From the NCBI RefSeq assembly GCF_025447595.1, contig NZ_JAOEJU010000002.1, positions 186,001 through 250,000 on the forward strand: a stretch of DNA of 64,000 nt, written 5' to 3'. This document shows positions 43,173-51,547 of the stretch, piece after piece. The notes below the pieces were generated by a model. That model was not told the DNA's origin and ran no database searches. It saw only the letters and a program-made list of their open reading frames with translations. The number at the start of each line of letters is the position of its first letter. Within the stretch, counting starts at the first letter, position 1. A program made the position numbers and the translations under genes. Source of the stretch: Pseudomonas koreensis (GTDB taxonomy: Bacteria > Pseudomonadota > Gammaproteobacteria > Pseudomonadales > Pseudomonadaceae).

Positions 43173-45830
43173 ATGATCAACGTAGACCTGCAACAACTCA
43201 TCCAGGCGCTGGACGCCGAAACCCGTCGCGATCTGGAGCGTTCGGCCGAGCGCTGCGTGGCCCGTGGCGGCAGCAAGATTCTGGTCGAAGACTTGCTGCT
43301 CGGCCTGCTGGAGCGTCCGAACGGTCTGCTCTCCCGCGCACTGCAGGATGCCGACGTTGATGCCGGCGAACTGAGCGCCGCCCTGCAATCGCGGGTCGAG
43401 CACAGCGCTTCGCGCAACCCGGTGTTCGCCCCGGAGCTGGTGCAATGGCTGCAAGACGCGCTGCTGGTGGCCAACCTTGAACTGGGCCAGACCTCGGTCG
43501 AAGACGCGGCGCTGATCCTCGCGCTGCTGCGCAACCCGATGCGCTACGCCGGCAGCCGCTACCAGCCGTTGCTCGCCAAACTGAACATCGATCGCCTGAA
43601 GGAATTTGCCCTGTCGCAACAGCCTCAGGCAGCGGCCAACGGCCAACCGGCCGCCCAGGGCGAATCGCTGCTGGAGCGCTTCACCCACAACCTGACCCAA
43701 CAGGCCCGCGACGGCAAACTCGACCCGGTGCTGTGCCGCGATGGCGCGATCCGCCAGATGGTCGACATCCTCGCCCGTCGCCGCAAGAACAACCCGATCG
43801 TGGTCGGTGAAGCCGGTGTCGGTAAAACCGCCATCGTCGAAGGCCTGGCCTCGCGCATCGCTGCCGGTGAAGTGCCGCAAGTACTCAAGGGCGTCGAGCT
43901 GCTGTCGCTGGACATGGGCCTGTTGCAGGCCGGCGCCAGCGTCAAAGGTGAATTCGAGCGTCGTCTGAAAGGCGTGATCGACGAGGTCAAAGCCTCGCCG
44001 AAGCCGATCATCCTGTTCATCGACGAAGCCCACACCCTGATCGGCGCAGGCGGCAATGCCGGCGGTTCCGATGCGGCCAACCTGCTGAAACCGGCACTGG
44101 CTCGCGGCGAACTGCGCACCATCGCCGCGACCACCTGGGCCGAGTACAAGAAATACTTCGAGAAAGACCCGGCGCTGGCCCGTCGTTTCCAGCCGGTTCA
44201 GCTGCACGAACCGACCGTGAGCGAAGCGGTGACCATCCTGCGTGGCCTGGCTCAGGTCTACGAGAAGAGCCACGGCATCTACCTGCGCGATGACGCGGTG
44301 GTGTCGGCGGCGGAACTGTCCGCCCGTTACCTGGCCGGTCGCCAACTGCCGGACAAGGCTGTCGATGTGCTCGACACCGCGTGCGCCCGCGTTCGCATCA
44401 GCCTCGCCGCCGCCCCGGAAAGCCTGGAGCGCCTGCGTGGCGAACTGGCTGAAGGTGGCCGTCAGCGTCAGGCCCTGCGCCGCGATGCCGAAGCCGGTCT
44501 GCTGATCGACCACGAAGCGCTGGATGCACTGGAAGCGCGTCTGGACGAAGCCGAAACCGAAATGGTCGCACTGGAAACCCTGTGGACCGAGCAGAAACAA
44601 CTGGCCGAGCGCCTGCTGGAACTGCGTCAGCAACTGGCCAAGGCCCGTGAAGCGGCTGCGGTCGAGCCGGTGGTCACCGTTGAAGAAGACGCCGAAGGTA
44701 CCGTGATCGAAACCCACGCCGCCGAAGTCGACGACGCTCTCAGTGTGGAAGCACTGGAAGCCCAACTCAACGAAACCCACAGCGCCCTGACCGCCGCTCA
44801 GGTCAAGGAGCGTCTGGTCAGCTTCGAAGTCTGCCCGCGTCTGGTGGCCGAAGTGATCAGCGCCTGGACCGGCGTGCCGCTGGCGCAACTGGCCCGCGAA
44901 CACAACGCCAAGGTCGCCAGCTTCGCCACCGACCTGCGCACCCGCATCCGTGGTCAGGAACAGGCCGTGCACGCACTGGATCGCTCGATGCGCGCCACCG
45001 CTGCCGGCCTGAACAAGCCTGACGCACCAGTCGGCGTGTTCCTGCTGGTGGGCCCGAGCGGCGTCGGCAAGACCGAAACCGCCCTGGCGCTCGCCGATCT
45101 GCTGTACGGCGGCGACCGCTTCATCACCACCATCAACATGTCCGAGTTCCAGGAGAAGCACACTGTTTCCCGCCTGATCGGGGCACCGCCAGGCTACGTC
45201 GGTTACGGCGAGGGCGGCATGCTCACCGAAGCCGTGCGCCAGAAGCCGTACTCGGTGGTGCTGCTCGATGAAGTCGAAAAGGCTGATCCGGACGTGCTCA
45301 ACCTGTTCTACCAAATCTTCGACAAAGGCGTGGCCAACGACGGCGAAGGTCGCGAGATCGACTTCCGCAATACGTTGATCCTGATGACCTCGAACCTGGG
45401 CAGCGACAAGATCAGCGACCTCTGCGAAGACGGCGCGCGTCCGACCGCCGAAGTGCTGGAAGAAACCATTCGCCCGGTGCTCAGCAAACACTTCAAACCG
45501 GCGCTGCTGGCGCGGATGAAAGTGGTGCCGTACTACCCGGTCGGCGGCCCGGTGCTGCGCGAGCTGATCGAGATCAAGCTCGGTCGTCTGGGCGAGCGTC
45601 TGAACCGTCGCCAGCTGGACTTCAGCTGGTGCCAGAACCTTGTCGATCACCTGTCCGAGCGCTGCACGCAAAGCGAAAGCGGTGCGCGTCTGATCGACCA
45701 CTTGCTCGATCAGCACGTACTGCCGCTGGTGGCCGACCGTTTGCTCGACGCCATGGCCACCGGTGAAAGCCTCAAGCGCGTGCATGCGACGCTCGACGGT
45801 GAAGCCAGCGTGACCTGCGAGTTCGCCTGA
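43173..45830 (+). CDS. tssH: T6SS sheath-disassembly ATPase ClpV
   Basis: 885-residue class I AAA+ unfoldase. An N domain that binds the TssC helix (MINVDLQQLIQALDAETR onward) is followed by NBD1 with Walker A GEAGVGKT near residue 212 and FIDEAHTLIGAGG; a coiled-coil middle domain lies at ~410-540; NBD2 has GPSGVGKT near 627 and VVLLDEVEKADPDVLN. It pulls apart contracted TssBC sheaths for reuse. ATG 11 bp after tssG, preceded by AAGGACGTGAGCC. Confidence 0.97.
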   Translation: MINVDLQQLIQALDAETRRDLERSAERCVARGGSKILVEDLLLGLLERPNGLLSRALQDADVDAGELSAALQSRVEHSASRNPVFAPELVQWLQDALLVANLELGQTSVEDAALILALLRNPMRYAGSRYQPLLAKLNIDRLKEFALSQQPQAAANGQPAAQGESLLERFTHNLTQQARDGKLDPVLCRDGAIRQMVDILARRRKNNPIVVGEAGVGKTAIVEGLASRIAAGEVPQVLKGVELLSLDMGLLQAGASVKGEFERRLKGVIDEVKASPKPIILFIDEAHTLIGAGGNAGGSDAANLLKPALARGELRTIAATTWAEYKKYFEKDPALARRFQPVQLHEPTVSEAVTILRGLAQVYEKSHGIYLRDDAVVSAAELSARYLAGRQLPDKAVDVLDTACARVRISLAAAPESLERLRGELAEGGRQRQALRRDAEAGLLIDHEALDALEARLDEAETEMVALETLWTEQKQLAERLLELRQQLAKAREAAAVEPVVTVEEDAEGTVIETHAAEVDDALSVEALEAQLNETHSALTAAQVKERLVSFEVCPRLVAEVISAWTGVPLAQLAREHNAKVASFATDLRTRIRGQEQAVHALDRSMRATAAGLNKPDAPVGVFLLVGPSGVGKTETALALADLLYGGDRFITTINMSEFQEKHTVSRLIGAPPGYVGYGEGGMLTEAVRQKPYSVVLLDEVEKADPDVLNLFYQIFDKGVANDGEGREIDFRNTLILMTSNLGSDKISDLCEDGARPTAEVLEETIRPVLSKHFKPALLARMKVVPYYPVGGPVLRELIEIKLGRLGERLNRRQLDFSWCQNLVDHLSERCTQSESGARLIDHLLDQHVLPLVADRLLDAMATGESLKRVHATLDGEASVTCEFA

Positions 45831-45840
45831 GGTGAGTGTG

Positions 45841-47367
45841 ATGTTCACTCAGGTGCCGCAGCCACTGCTCTATGCCGAAGCCTTGCTGGCGCAGTTCGCC
45901 AGCCTGTCGCGGGCGGCGGACGGTGCTGCGCTGCTGGGTGACTTCGTGCGCGGTCTGGCCGGGCTGAGCGGTTGTGAACTGACCCAGCTGTACTTGCTGG
46001 ACGCCACGCACACGTCGCTGGGGATGAATGCCGAATGCCTCGATGGCGTGTTGCAGCCGCGCAGCGCGGCGAGCCTGCCGGCGGACTACAACGGCGAGCA
46101 ACTGTTGCAGTTCTCGCTGTGTCAGAACCGCGTCGTGTGCTTCGACGACCTGGGCGGCAGTCTGCACGAAACCAGTTTTCTGCCGGCGTCGTCCGCGCCG
46201 TGGCAGTCGCTGCTCTGCGTGCCGCTGGTCAACCAGCAGAAGGCTGTCGAAGGTCTGTTGTTGTGCGCCAGCCGTCGTCATATCGACCTGCAAGGCTTCG
46301 CCGATTCCCTCGGTCAGCTCGGCTCGTTCGTGCTTGGTCAACTGCATCTGCTGCAACGCCTGCGCCAGCCAGTGGATGCGGCCGCGCCGGTCGTGCGCAG
46401 TCTGCCGAGTGCCAGCGGCTACGGCCTGATCGGCAAGAGCGCGGCGATGCGCCAGACCTACTCGCTGATCAGCAAAGTCCTGCACAGCCCGTACACCGTG
46501 CTGCTGCGTGGCGAGACCGGCACTGGCAAGGAAGTGGTCGCGCGGGCGATCCACGATTGCGGCCCGCGCCGGTCCCAGGCGTTCATCGTGCAGAACTGCG
46601 CGGCGTTCCCGGAAAACCTGCTGGAAAGCGAGCTGTTCGGCTACCGCAAAGGCGCCTTCACCGGTGCTGACCGCGATCGTGCCGGCCTGTTCGACGCGGC
46701 CAATGGCGGGACGCTGTTGCTCGACGAAATCGGCGACATGCCGCTGGCGCTGCAAGCCAAGCTGTTGCGCGTGTTGCAGGAAGGCGAGATTCGTCCGCTG
46801 GGTTCCAACGACACCCACAAGATCGACGTGCGCATCATCGCCGCGACGCACCGCGATCTGTCGGTGCTGGTCAGCGAAGGCAAATTCCGTGAGGACCTGT
46901 ACTACCGCCTCGCGCAATTCCCGATTGAATTGCCGGCCCTGCGTCAGCGCGAAGGCGACATCCTTGATCTGGCCAAACACTTTGCCGACAAGGCCTGCAC
47001 CTTCCTGCAGCGTGATCCGGTGCGTTGGTCGGACGCGGCGCTGGAGCACCTCTGCGGTTACACATTCCCCGGCAACGTGCGCGAGCTCAAAGGCCTGGTC
47101 GAGCGCGCGGTGCTGCTGTGTGAAGGCGGCGAGTTGCTGGCCGAGCATTTCTCGTTGCGCCTGGAATCGGCGCCGGCGCCGGAAGACCACTGCGGCCTCA
47201 ATCTGCGCGAACGACTGGAAGCGGTCGAACGCAATCTGCTGCTCGATTGCCTGCGCAAGAACGACGGCAACCAGACGCTCGCCGCCCGGGAACTGGGCTT
47301 GCCGCGACGCACGCTGCTGTACCGGCTCGGCCGCTTGAACATCAATCTGGGTGATTTCGATGGGTAG
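45841..47367 (+). CDS. Sigma54-dependent transcriptional activator (Sfa type)
   Basis: 508 residues: a GAF-like sensor domain (~20-175), an AAA+ domain with Walker A GETGTGKE near residue 223, the sigma54-contacting GAFTGA loop near 271 and Walker B-like [13 protein letters not shown], and a C-terminal Fis-type helix-turn-helix ([20 protein letters not shown]). It should activate RpoN-dependent T6SS genes, as Sfa2 does in HSI-II. GTG codons at 45832 and 45838 are in frame, but GAGGTGAG spaces best with the ATG at 45841. It follows tssH by 10 bp. Confidence 0.92.
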   Translation: MFTQVPQPLLYAEALLAQFASLSRAADGAALLGDFVRGLAGLSGCELTQLYLLDATHTSLGMNAECLDGVLQPRSAASLPADYNGEQLLQFSLCQNRVVCFDDLGGSLHETSFLPASSAPWQSLLCVPLVNQQKAVEGLLLCASRRHIDLQGFADSLGQLGSFVLGQLHLLQRLRQPVDAAAPVVRSLPSASGYGLIGKSAAMRQTYSLISKVLHSPYTVLLRGETGTGKEVVARAIHDCGPRRSQAFIVQNCAAFPENLLESELFGYRKGAFTGADRDRAGLFDAANGGTLLLDEIGDMPLALQAKLLRVLQEGEIRPLGSNDTHKIDVRIIAATHRDLSVLVSEGKFREDLYYRLAQFPIELPALRQREGDILDLAKHFADKACTFLQRDPVRWSDAALEHLCGYTFPGNVRELKGLVERAVLLCEGGELLAEHFSLRLESAPAPEDHCGLNLRERLEAVERNLLLDCLRKNDGNQTLAARELGLPRRTLLYRLGRLNINLGDFDG

Positions 47368-47404
47368 GCGAAAGTCCGTCGGATTCACCTCGAAAACCTA
47401 TTTC

Positions 47405-47429
47405 AGCGCCGCCCGCGAGGGTCGGCGCT
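47405..47429 (+). terminator. Hairpin after the sigma54 activator gene
   Basis: AGCGCCG and CGGCGCT form a 7-bp stem with an 11-nt loop, followed by TTGTGCTTTGT. It may be a weak terminator or processing site splitting the long operon in two. Confidence 0.4.
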
Positions 47430-47460
47430 TTGTGCTTTGTCTACACCTGGAGACCCTCTG

Positions 47461-47601
47461 ATGTCTGTTCGTCACTGGCACGCTGTCCTGCTGACCCTCG
47501 TCGTTCTATGCGGCCTCGGCGGCTGCAGCGGCAATTACAAATTCAACGATAACGATTACCGCCCGTTGGGTGATCCGCAGGCGGTCAATCGCGGCAAGTG
47601 A
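47461..47601 (+). CDS. 46-residue T6SS-associated lipoprotein
   Basis: Tiny lipoprotein: signal peptide AVLLTLVVLCGLGG ending in the lipobox LGGC at residues ~19-22, then about 25 residues (SGNYKFNDNDYRPLGDP and a short basic end). Asp is not at +2 (Ser is), so outer-membrane sorting is expected. GGAGACCCTCTG precedes the ATG, and the gene sits exactly in the gap between the activator and fha, 18 bp from the latter. I do not recognise a family; its conserved-looking place inside the operon argues that it is a real gene. Confidence 0.75.
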   Translation: MSVRHWHAVLLTLVVLCGLGGCSGNYKFNDNDYRPLGDPQAVNRGK

Positions 47602-47619
47602 CCGCAAGGAGCATCAAAC

Positions 47620-48813
47620 ATGGAATTGGTTTTCGAAATGCTGAACACCAAGCAGTTCGTGCCCACCGAGCTGTGCCAGCGGACCTTCAAACAGGCCGGT
47701 GGCGTGATCGGGCGGGGCGAGGACTGCGACTGGATCATCCCTGACCGCAAGCGTCACTTGTCCAACCACCACGCGATCGTCAGCTATCGCGAGGGCACGT
47801 TCTTCCTGACCGACACCAGCAGCAACGGTGTTCAGGACGGCGACAGCGGCGCACGTCTGCACAAGGGCGAACCGGTGCGCATCGAGCATGGCAGCACCTA
47901 CGTGCTGGGCGACTTCGAGATTCGCGCACGACTGGTTCGCGACCCGGCGACGTTCGACGGTGAAGTCGGCCTGCCACGGGCCGCCGGCAGCATCATTCCG
48001 GACGACGCGTTCCTCGACCTCGACCCGTTGAAGTCGCTGGAACAGCAAGAGCGCGTGTACTCGGAATTCGAGGAGATGCTCGCACCGGTTACCGACCCTG
48101 AAGACTCCCGTCAGCGCGCCGACTACGCGCGCATCGACATGGAAAGCCTGATGGTGCCGGAGCTGATCGTCGAGCCCACGCCTGAGCCAGCACCGGCACC
48201 GAAAGCGGTCGAGCGTCAGAGCGAAACCTTCTGGGATAAGTTCGGCGCGGCCCTCGGCGTGAACGTGAAGAACCTCAGCCACGACGAGCGTGAAGCCCTC
48301 GCGCTGAACGCTGCACGTCTGTTGCGCCAGAGCGTCGGCGGTCTGCAACAGAGCCTGCGCACCCGTTCGGAGCTGAAGAACGAACTGCGTCTGGCCCAGA
48401 CCACCGTGCAAGGCACCAACAAGAACCCGCTGAAATTCGCCGTCGACCCGAGCGAAGCGCTGGACATCCTGTTGCAGCCGCACAAGCCGGGTCACTTGCC
48501 GGCCGAGCAGGCGATCTCCCGTGCGTTCCGCGACTTGCAGGCGCATCAGGTGGCGCTGCTGACCGCCAGCCGCGCGGCGGTGCGCGGCACTCTGGAGCAC
48601 TTCTCGCCGGAGCAACTGACCCTGCGTTTCGAGCGCGACAACAAGCCTTTGCTTGCCACCGCTGGCGGGCGCTGGAGAGCGTTCAACCGTTACCACCATG
48701 CGCTGCGTCAGGACGACGACTGGAGCGAGCGCCTGCTGGCCCGCGACTTCGCCCAGGCCTACGAAGAACAGATCCGCCTGATCTCCACCCTCCACACCGA
48801 CCACCAAGGATGA
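47620..48813 (+). CDS. tagH: T6SS FHA-domain protein TagH/Fha
   Basis: 397 residues. The N-terminal forkhead-associated domain (~20-105) has IGRGEDCDWIIPD, LSNHHAIV and DTSSNGVQ, the phosphothreonine-binding pattern; a Pro/Glu-rich linker at ~175-195 leads to the C-terminal TagH domain (LRQSVGGLQQSLRTRSELK ... FAQAYEEQIRLI). It is the expected target of the Stk1 kinase and Stp1 phosphatase downstream, a post-translational switch of T6SS assembly. ATG follows AAGGAGCATCAAAC. Confidence 0.94.
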   Translation: MELVFEMLNTKQFVPTELCQRTFKQAGGVIGRGEDCDWIIPDRKRHLSNHHAIVSYREGTFFLTDTSSNGVQDGDSGARLHKGEPVRIEHGSTYVLGDFEIRARLVRDPATFDGEVGLPRAAGSIIPDDAFLDLDPLKSLEQQERVYSEFEEMLAPVTDPEDSRQRADYARIDMESLMVPELIVEPTPEPAPAPKAVERQSETFWDKFGAALGVNVKNLSHDEREALALNAARLLRQSVGGLQQSLRTRSELKNELRLAQTTVQGTNKNPLKFAVDPSEALDILLQPHKPGHLPAEQAISRAFRDLQAHQVALLTASRAAVRGTLEHFSPEQLTLRFERDNKPLLATAGGRWRAFNRYHHALRQDDDWSERLLARDFAQAYEEQIRLISTLHTDHQG

Positions 48814-48818
48814 TGCGC

Positions 48819-49319
48819 ATGTCTCGCCGCTCGACCGCTTTTTTCAAGACGCTGACCGCGCTCACCCTGTTGGTGCTGCTCGCCGGTTGCTCGTCGCTGT
48901 CGCCGTATTCGAAAGTGACCAAGATCAACCTGAAGCTGACCGGCAGCGATCAGCTGAACCCGGACCTCAACGGTCGCCCGTCGCCGATCGTGGTGCGCCT
49001 GTTCGAACTCAAGCACCCGGTGACCTTCGAGAACGCCGATTTCTTCAGCCTCTACGAGCGCGCCAAGGAATCCCTCAACCCGGATCTGGTGGCCAGCGAA
49101 GAACTCGAACTGCGCCCGGGTGAAACCGTGGAGCTGAAACTCAGCGTGGAGGAGGGCAGCCGCTTCATCGGCATCCTCGCCGCGTACCGCGACCTGCCGG
49201 AAACCAAATGGCGCCACACGTTCCCGATCACGCCGCTGGAAGTCACCGAAGCCGATCTGACCCTGGATCAGGCCGGTATCCGCAAGACCAACGAAGTGCT
49301 CGCCAAGGCGGATGACTGA
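48819..49319 (+). CDS. tssJ: T6SS outer-membrane lipoprotein TssJ
   Basis: 166 residues. Signal peptide with lipobox LAGC (ALTLLVLLAGCSS), so it is anchored to the outer membrane and reaches TssM in the periplasm. The mature domain is the transthyretin-like TssJ fold: RPSPIVVRLFELKHPVTFENADFFSLY and the late RDLPETKWRHTFPI. ATGs at 48810, 48813 and 48819 are in frame; the last is eight bases after AAGGA and is preferred. It overlaps or abuts fha. Confidence 0.93.
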   Translation: MSRRSTAFFKTLTALTLLVLLAGCSSLSPYSKVTKINLKLTGSDQLNPDLNGRPSPIVVRLFELKHPVTFENADFFSLYERAKESLNPDLVASEELELRPGETVELKLSVEEGSRFIGILAAYRDLPETKWRHTFPITPLEVTEADLTLDQAGIRKTNEVLAKADD

Positions 49320-49321
49320 TC

Positions 49322-50653
49322 ATGAATACCCATAAAGTCATCTGGCAGGAAGGCATGCTGCTGCGTCCGCAGCACTTCCAGCACAACGACCGCTACTACG
49401 ATCACCAGATGAAGACCCGCACCCAGTTGCTGGGCGGCTACACCTGGGGTTTCCTGAACCTTGAGATCGACTTGCAGTTCCTCAACATGGGCAAACTGGT
49501 GATCAGTGAAGCCTCGGGGATCCTGCCGGACGGCAGCCTGTTCGAACTCGGCGGCAACACCGAACCGCTGGCGCTGGACGTGCCGCCGAACACCGGCAAC
49601 ATGCCGATCTACCTGGCACTGCCGCTGGTCACCGGTAACCACATCGAGGCCCGCCGTCCGGAGCAGTCCGATGTGCTGGCGCGCTACACCGCGTATGACG
49701 CCGAAGTCGCCGACTCCAACGCCGGTGATGATTCCGCCAGCCAGGTCAGCTGCGGTCGCCCGGACTTCAAACTGTTGCTCGGCGAGCAGCAGAGCGATCA
49801 GGCCTACGTGAAGCTGAAGATCTGCGACGTGCTCGACACCACGCCGGACGGCGTGATCAGCCTCGACCCGGATTTCGTGCCGACCTACATTCAGGCCCAC
49901 GCCTCCAGCTACCTGCTGTCGTGCTTGAAAGAAGTGATCAGCATGCTCGGTCACCGGGGCGACACCATTGCCGAACGGATTCGTTCGAACGGCAAGGTCG
50001 GCGGCGCGGAAATCGGCGACTTCATGATGCTGCAACTGATCAACCGCACCGAACTGCTGCTGCGCCACTACCTGGGCCTGGAGCAGGTTCACCCGGAAGA
50101 GTTGTATCGCACGCTGCTGACCATGCTCGGCGATCTGGCGACGTTCTCCAGCGACAGCAAACGCCCGCGTCTGGACAGCCGTTACTCCCACGCCGACCAG
50201 GGTGCGAGTTTCCGCAAGCTGATGGAGTCGATCCGTCAGGTGCTGTCGATGGTGCTGGAACAGCACGCCATCGAACTGATCCTGCAAGCGCGTCAGTACG
50301 GGATCATCGTGTCGCCGCTGCACGACCACAAACTGCTGGGCTCGGCGTCGTTCGTGCTGGCAGCCAGTGCCAACTGCGACTCCGAAGAACTGCGCAACCG
50401 CTTGCCTGCGCACCTCAAGGTCGGCCCGGTGGAGCGCATCCGCCAACTGGTCAACCTGCACCTGCCGGGGATCAAGGTCAAACCGTTGCCGGTGGCCCCG
50501 CGGCAGATCGCGTTCCACTCGAACAAAACCTATTTCATCCTCGAACTCAGTTCCGAAGACCTGGCACAACTCGAGCGCTCCGGCGGCTTCGCGTTCCACG
50601 TGTCCGGCGAATTCGCCGAGCTTGAACTGAAATTCTGGGCCATCAGGAACTGA
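49322..50653 (+). CDS. tssK: T6SS baseplate adaptor TssK
   Basis: 443 residues, the expected length. The start VIWQEGMLLRPQHFQHNDRY is diagnostic; YIQAHASSYLLSCLKEVISM and YTPSxH-like text in the middle (HDHKLLGSASFVLAAS) follow. It trimerises and links the TssEFG wedges to TssLM. ATG two bases after the tssJ stop. Confidence 0.97.
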   Translation: MNTHKVIWQEGMLLRPQHFQHNDRYYDHQMKTRTQLLGGYTWGFLNLEIDLQFLNMGKLVISEASGILPDGSLFELGGNTEPLALDVPPNTGNMPIYLALPLVTGNHIEARRPEQSDVLARYTAYDAEVADSNAGDDSASQVSCGRPDFKLLLGEQQSDQAYVKLKICDVLDTTPDGVISLDPDFVPTYIQAHASSYLLSCLKEVISMLGHRGDTIAERIRSNGKVGGAEIGDFMMLQLINRTELLLRHYLGLEQVHPEELYRTLLTMLGDLATFSSDSKRPRLDSRYSHADQGASFRKLMESIRQVLSMVLEQHAIELILQARQYGIIVSPLHDHKLLGSASFVLAASANCDSEELRNRLPAHLKVGPVERIRQLVNLHLPGIKVKPLPVAPRQIAFHSNKTYFILELSSEDLAQLERSGGFAFHVSGEFAELELKFWAIRN

Positions 50654-50658
50654 CCGAC

Positions 50659-51534
50659 ATGATCAAGGACATGGAACACAACCAGGACGACAAAACCGTC
50701 CTGCTCGACCGTCAGGGCCATGGCCCGGCGGCGAGTCCGCTGACCGACTTCGCCGCGCCACCGCGCTTCGAACAACTGGAAGAACGGATGATCTACGCCG
50801 CGCGCCTGCGTCCGGCGGAAGCCTTCAACATCAGCCTCAATTCGCTGGTGGCGGCGTCGTCCGAACTGCTGTCGGAAGTGGTGCGCCTCAAGCACAGCGA
50901 AACCCGCGAAGACCTCTATGCGCTCAACGAGCGCCTGACCGCCGGGCTCAAGCTGTTTGAAGTACGCGCTCTGCACAACGGCGCCGAAAGCAGTCAGGTG
51001 ATGGCCGCCCGTTACGTGCTCTGCACCGTGGTCGACGAAGCCGTCGTGACCACGCCGTGGGGCAACGAAAGCGAGTGGTCGCAGATGAGCCTGCTCAGCA
51101 GCTTCCACAACGAAACCTTCGGCGGCGAGAAGTTCTTCCAGCTGCTCGATCGGCTGTCGAAAAACCCGGTCAAGCACCTGCCGATGCTGGAGCTGATGTA
51201 CCTGTGCCTGTCCCTCGGTTTCGAGGGCAAGTACCGGGTGCAGGCGCGCGGCATGCTGGAACTCGAAGGCATCCGCGACGCCCTGTACCGGCAGATCCGT
51301 CAGTTGCGTGGTGACGTGCCGCGCGAATTGTCGCCGCAGTGGGAAGGCCTCAACGATCAGCGCCGCAACCTGGTGCGCATCGTGCCGGCGTGGATGGTGG
51401 TGCTGTTCACCTTCGTCTGCCTGGTGATGATGTATTCGGGCTTCGCCTGGGTCTTGGGCGAGCAGCGCGACACCGTTCTGCAACCTTATCAGCCGCTTGA
51501 TCCGGCCGCGGTCCAGCCGCAGTCGCAGCCGTAA
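50659..51534 (+). CDS. tssL: T6SS inner-membrane protein TssL (DotU/IcmH type)
   Basis: 291 residues, a cytoplasmic DotU domain (NSLVAASSELLSEVVRLKHSE, VDEAVVTTPWG, LPMLELMYLCLSLGFEGKYR) followed by a single C-terminal transmembrane helix (MVVLFTFVCLVMMYSGFAWVL) and a short periplasmic tail. No OmpA/peptidoglycan-binding extension is present. The ATG at 50659 starts just after tssK; an ATG four codons later has AAGGA too close to it. Confidence 0.95.
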   Translation: MIKDMEHNQDDKTVLLDRQGHGPAASPLTDFAAPPRFEQLEERMIYAARLRPAEAFNISLNSLVAASSELLSEVVRLKHSETREDLYALNERLTAGLKLFEVRALHNGAESSQVMAARYVLCTVVDEAVVTTPWGNESEWSQMSLLSSFHNETFGGEKFFQLLDRLSKNPVKHLPMLELMYLCLSLGFEGKYRVQARGMLELEGIRDALYRQIRQLRGDVPRELSPQWEGLNDQRRNLVRIVPAWMVVLFTFVCLVMMYSGFAWVLGEQRDTVLQPYQPLDPAAVQPQSQP

Positions 51535-51547
51535 ACAGGGACGTGTG

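Noticed and set aside
43158..47388. Minus-strand frames of 896 and 538 codons opposite tssH and the sigma54 activator
   Set aside because: Antisense shadows caused by GC-rich third positions; the plus-strand products are unmistakable.
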